Source: SYOC01 sp035575235 (lineage in GTDB: Bacteria > Desulfobacterota > Binatia > Bin18). From it: DNA of 5,415 nucleotides. Under the pieces are notes generated by a model. It saw only the letters and a program-made list of their open reading frames with translations. It did no database searches and had not been told where the DNA came from. The stretch covers positions 1 to 5,415 of the forward strand of contig DATLYA010000208.1 in NCBI GenBank assembly GCA_035575235.1, given 5' to 3'. Numbering within the stretch: position 1 is the first letter of the stretch; each line of letters begins with the position of its first letter. Made by a program: the position numbers and the translations under genes. Below are positions 4,589 through 5,415 of this stretch, piece by piece.

Positions 4589-5160
4589 TTGACCTGCGCG
4601 TCAACGACCTCAAGCAATTCTCATACTGTCAACGCATCGTGTTCTATCAATATGTGATGCCGGTAGAGAAAAAAGCCACATTCAAAATGGAAGAAGGCAA
4701 GAAGGCAGAAGCGATCATTGATAAACTGGAACAGCGACGCTCCCTACGAAAATATCGCCTTACCGAAGGAACCCGACGATTTCATGTCTGGTTGCGGTCG
4801 TCTCGGTTGGGCCTTTCGGGAAAGCTTGACCTCCTCATCGAGAGTCCAGCCGGGCTTTTTCCCATTGACTTCAAAAACACCACCGGCCGCCCGCAATTGA
4901 ATCACCTCTACCAGCTTTGCGGCTACGCCCTGCTTGTGGAAGAAACCTACCAACAACCTGTTGCTCATGGCTGCATTTACCTGATTCCGCAAGAAGAGAT
5001 AGTAGTCATGGACTTGACGGACGAACGAAAGGAGGAAACGCTAGCTATGTTAGAGGCTATGCGGACAATGATCCGGAAAGAACAGATGCCGGAGCCAACG
5101 CCGGTGCGCAACCGGTGTGTTGAATGCGAGTATCGCAATTACTGTGGCGACATTTTTTGA
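4585..5160 (+). CDS. cas4: CRISPR-associated exonuclease Cas4 (RecB-like, iron-sulfur)
   Basis: The 191-residue Cas4 is a RecB-family nuclease that trims prespacers and selects PAM-bearing ends for Cas1-Cas2. The iron-sulfur ligands are complete: C15 in FSYCQR and C178-x2-C181-x5-C187 at the C-terminus (RCVECEYRNYCGDIF). Nuclease motifs are seen as D82 in GKLDLLIE, D95-F-K97 in PIDFKNT and Q110-x3-Y114 in YQLCGYALLVEE. The usual motif I histidine, expected near EEGKKAEAII, is not there; residue 42 is Glu. Length is normal for the family. The order cas1-cas2-cas4 is less common than cas4-cas1-cas2, but the tight coupling to cas2 and the array directly downstream make a role in adaptation clear. 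Confidence 0.94.
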   Translation: MIDLRVNDLKQFSYCQRIVFYQYVMPVEKKATFKMEEGKKAEAIIDKLEQRRSLRKYRLTEGTRRFHVWLRSSRLGLSGKLDLLIESPAGLFPIDFKNTTGRPQLNHLYQLCGYALLVEETYQQPVAHGCIYLIPQEEIVVMDLTDERKEETLAMLEAMRTMIRKEQMPEPTPVRNRCVECEYRNYCGDIF

Positions 5161-5268
5161 GAGAAGAATTTCGCAAAACCCCCGGATTTTTATGCAAAAC
5201 CGACAGTTGCGAAAAAAACAGCTTCCACAGTGCACAAAAATCCTGTATTTTCAGGCAAGTCACAGGCG
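5161..5268 (+). promoter_or_regulatory. CRISPR leader
   Basis: The 108 bases between the cas4 stop and the first repeat are AT-rich and non-coding, as expected for the leader that holds the array promoter and the integration signal. Symmetric elements: GGATTTTTATGCA (5184-5196) and TGCACAAAAATCC (5231-5243), a 13-bp inverted repeat with one mismatch; TTTCGCAA (5169-5176) and TTGCGAAA (5207-5214), perfect; and a direct repeat GCAAAACC at 5173 and 5194, 21 bp apart. A TGTATTTT near 5244-5251 could be part of a -10 element. The orientation is supported by the repeat's 3' end, ACTGAAAG. Confidence 0.7.
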
Positions 5269-5415
5269 GCTTCACACACCATCCCGATGAAGAGGGAACT
5301 GAAAGTGCACGTTCCAAATCAAGACAACACTGTAGACGAATTCGCTTCACACACCATCCCGATGAAGAGGGAACTGAAAGGTTAAATAAAAGTGACACAG
5401 TGTTCCCTCGCTGTT
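5269..5415 (+). CRISPR. start of a CRISPR array: two 37-nt repeats, one full spacer, one partial
   Basis: Two identical 37-nt repeats at 5269-5305 and 5344-5380, beginning GCTTCACACACC and ending GGGAACTGAAAG. Spacer 1 is 5306-5343 (38 nt). Spacer 2 begins at 5381 and is still running at the window end (35 nt seen). The bases flanking the two copies differ, which fixes the repeat limits. The last eight bases, ACTGAAAG, look like the 5' handle left by Cas6 cleavage (ATTGAAA-type), so transcription is on the + strand, away from the cas genes. Within the repeat TCCC and GGGA can pair, as can CATC and GATG, giving a weak hairpin. Repeat length and handle suit a class 1 (type I or III) system; the subtype is not determinable here. 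Confidence 0.93.

Noticed and set aside
5221..5230. GCTTCCACAG as a degenerate extra CRISPR repeat
   Set aside because: Only the first few bases resemble the repeat; the match is lost at once and the spacing is wrong.

Overview
The window is a bacterial or archaeal genomic segment of moderately high GC. It carries a CRISPR-Cas adaptation module and the start of its array, preceded by a patch of accessory and partly decayed genes. No taxonomic marker is present, so the host cannot be named. The 37-nt repeat ending in ACTGAAAG and the gene families present (HEPN/MNT, AbrB-like, DGQHR, Cas1-Cas2-Cas4) would suit an environmental bacterium, possibly a thermophile; that is inference only. All supported protein-coding genes but one doubtful mini-ORF lie on the + strand.

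Layout. (1) Bases 2-319 are the 3' end of a larger gene whose tail resembles the C-terminus of a Cas3-type helicase (tentative). (2) Bases 374-876 are a MNT/HEPN (MntA/HepT) toxin-antitoxin pair in decay. The MNT gene has an in-frame TGA 11 codons before its apparent original end, and HEPN similarity is lost after about 18 codons. (3) Bases 880-1188 encode an AbrB-like antitoxin candidate with an 8-C tract near its 5' end. It is followed by a degenerate stretch that may be the wreck of its partner. (4) Bases 1350-1430 are a long imperfect hairpin of the MITE or dispersed-repeat kind. (5) Bases 1497-2606 encode an intact DGQHR-domain protein (DndB-like, ParB-type fold) with no visible phosphorothioation genes beside it. 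(6) Bases 2607-3078 hold no convincing gene, but contain small AT-rich inverted and direct repeats and the control region of the cas operon. (7) Bases 3079-5160 are cas1-cas2-cas4, tightly packed (7-nt gap, then a 4-nt ATGA overlap). (8) Bases 5161-5268 are the leader. (9) Bases 5269-5415 are the first two repeats, one complete 38-nt spacer and a second spacer cut by the window edge.

How it fits together. Cas4 would trim prespacers and Cas1-Cas2 would integrate them at the leader-repeat junction just downstream. If the first gene is cas3, the toxin-antitoxin remnants, hairpin element and DGQHR gene sit between the interference and adaptation halves of one type I locus, as a defence-island insertion. 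The repeat's ACTGAAAG end predicts + strand transcription of the array and suits a Cas6-processed class 1 system. The effector subtype cannot be fixed from this window.

The most interesting points are these: a roughly 65-residue N-terminal extension on Cas1 with a QFNLF motif like the bacterial sliding-clamp binding pentapeptide; a 9-bp perfect inverted repeat placing the cas1 ribosome binding site in a loop and its start codon in a stem; a leader with nested inverted and direct repeats; and a Cas4 lacking the usual motif I histidine.
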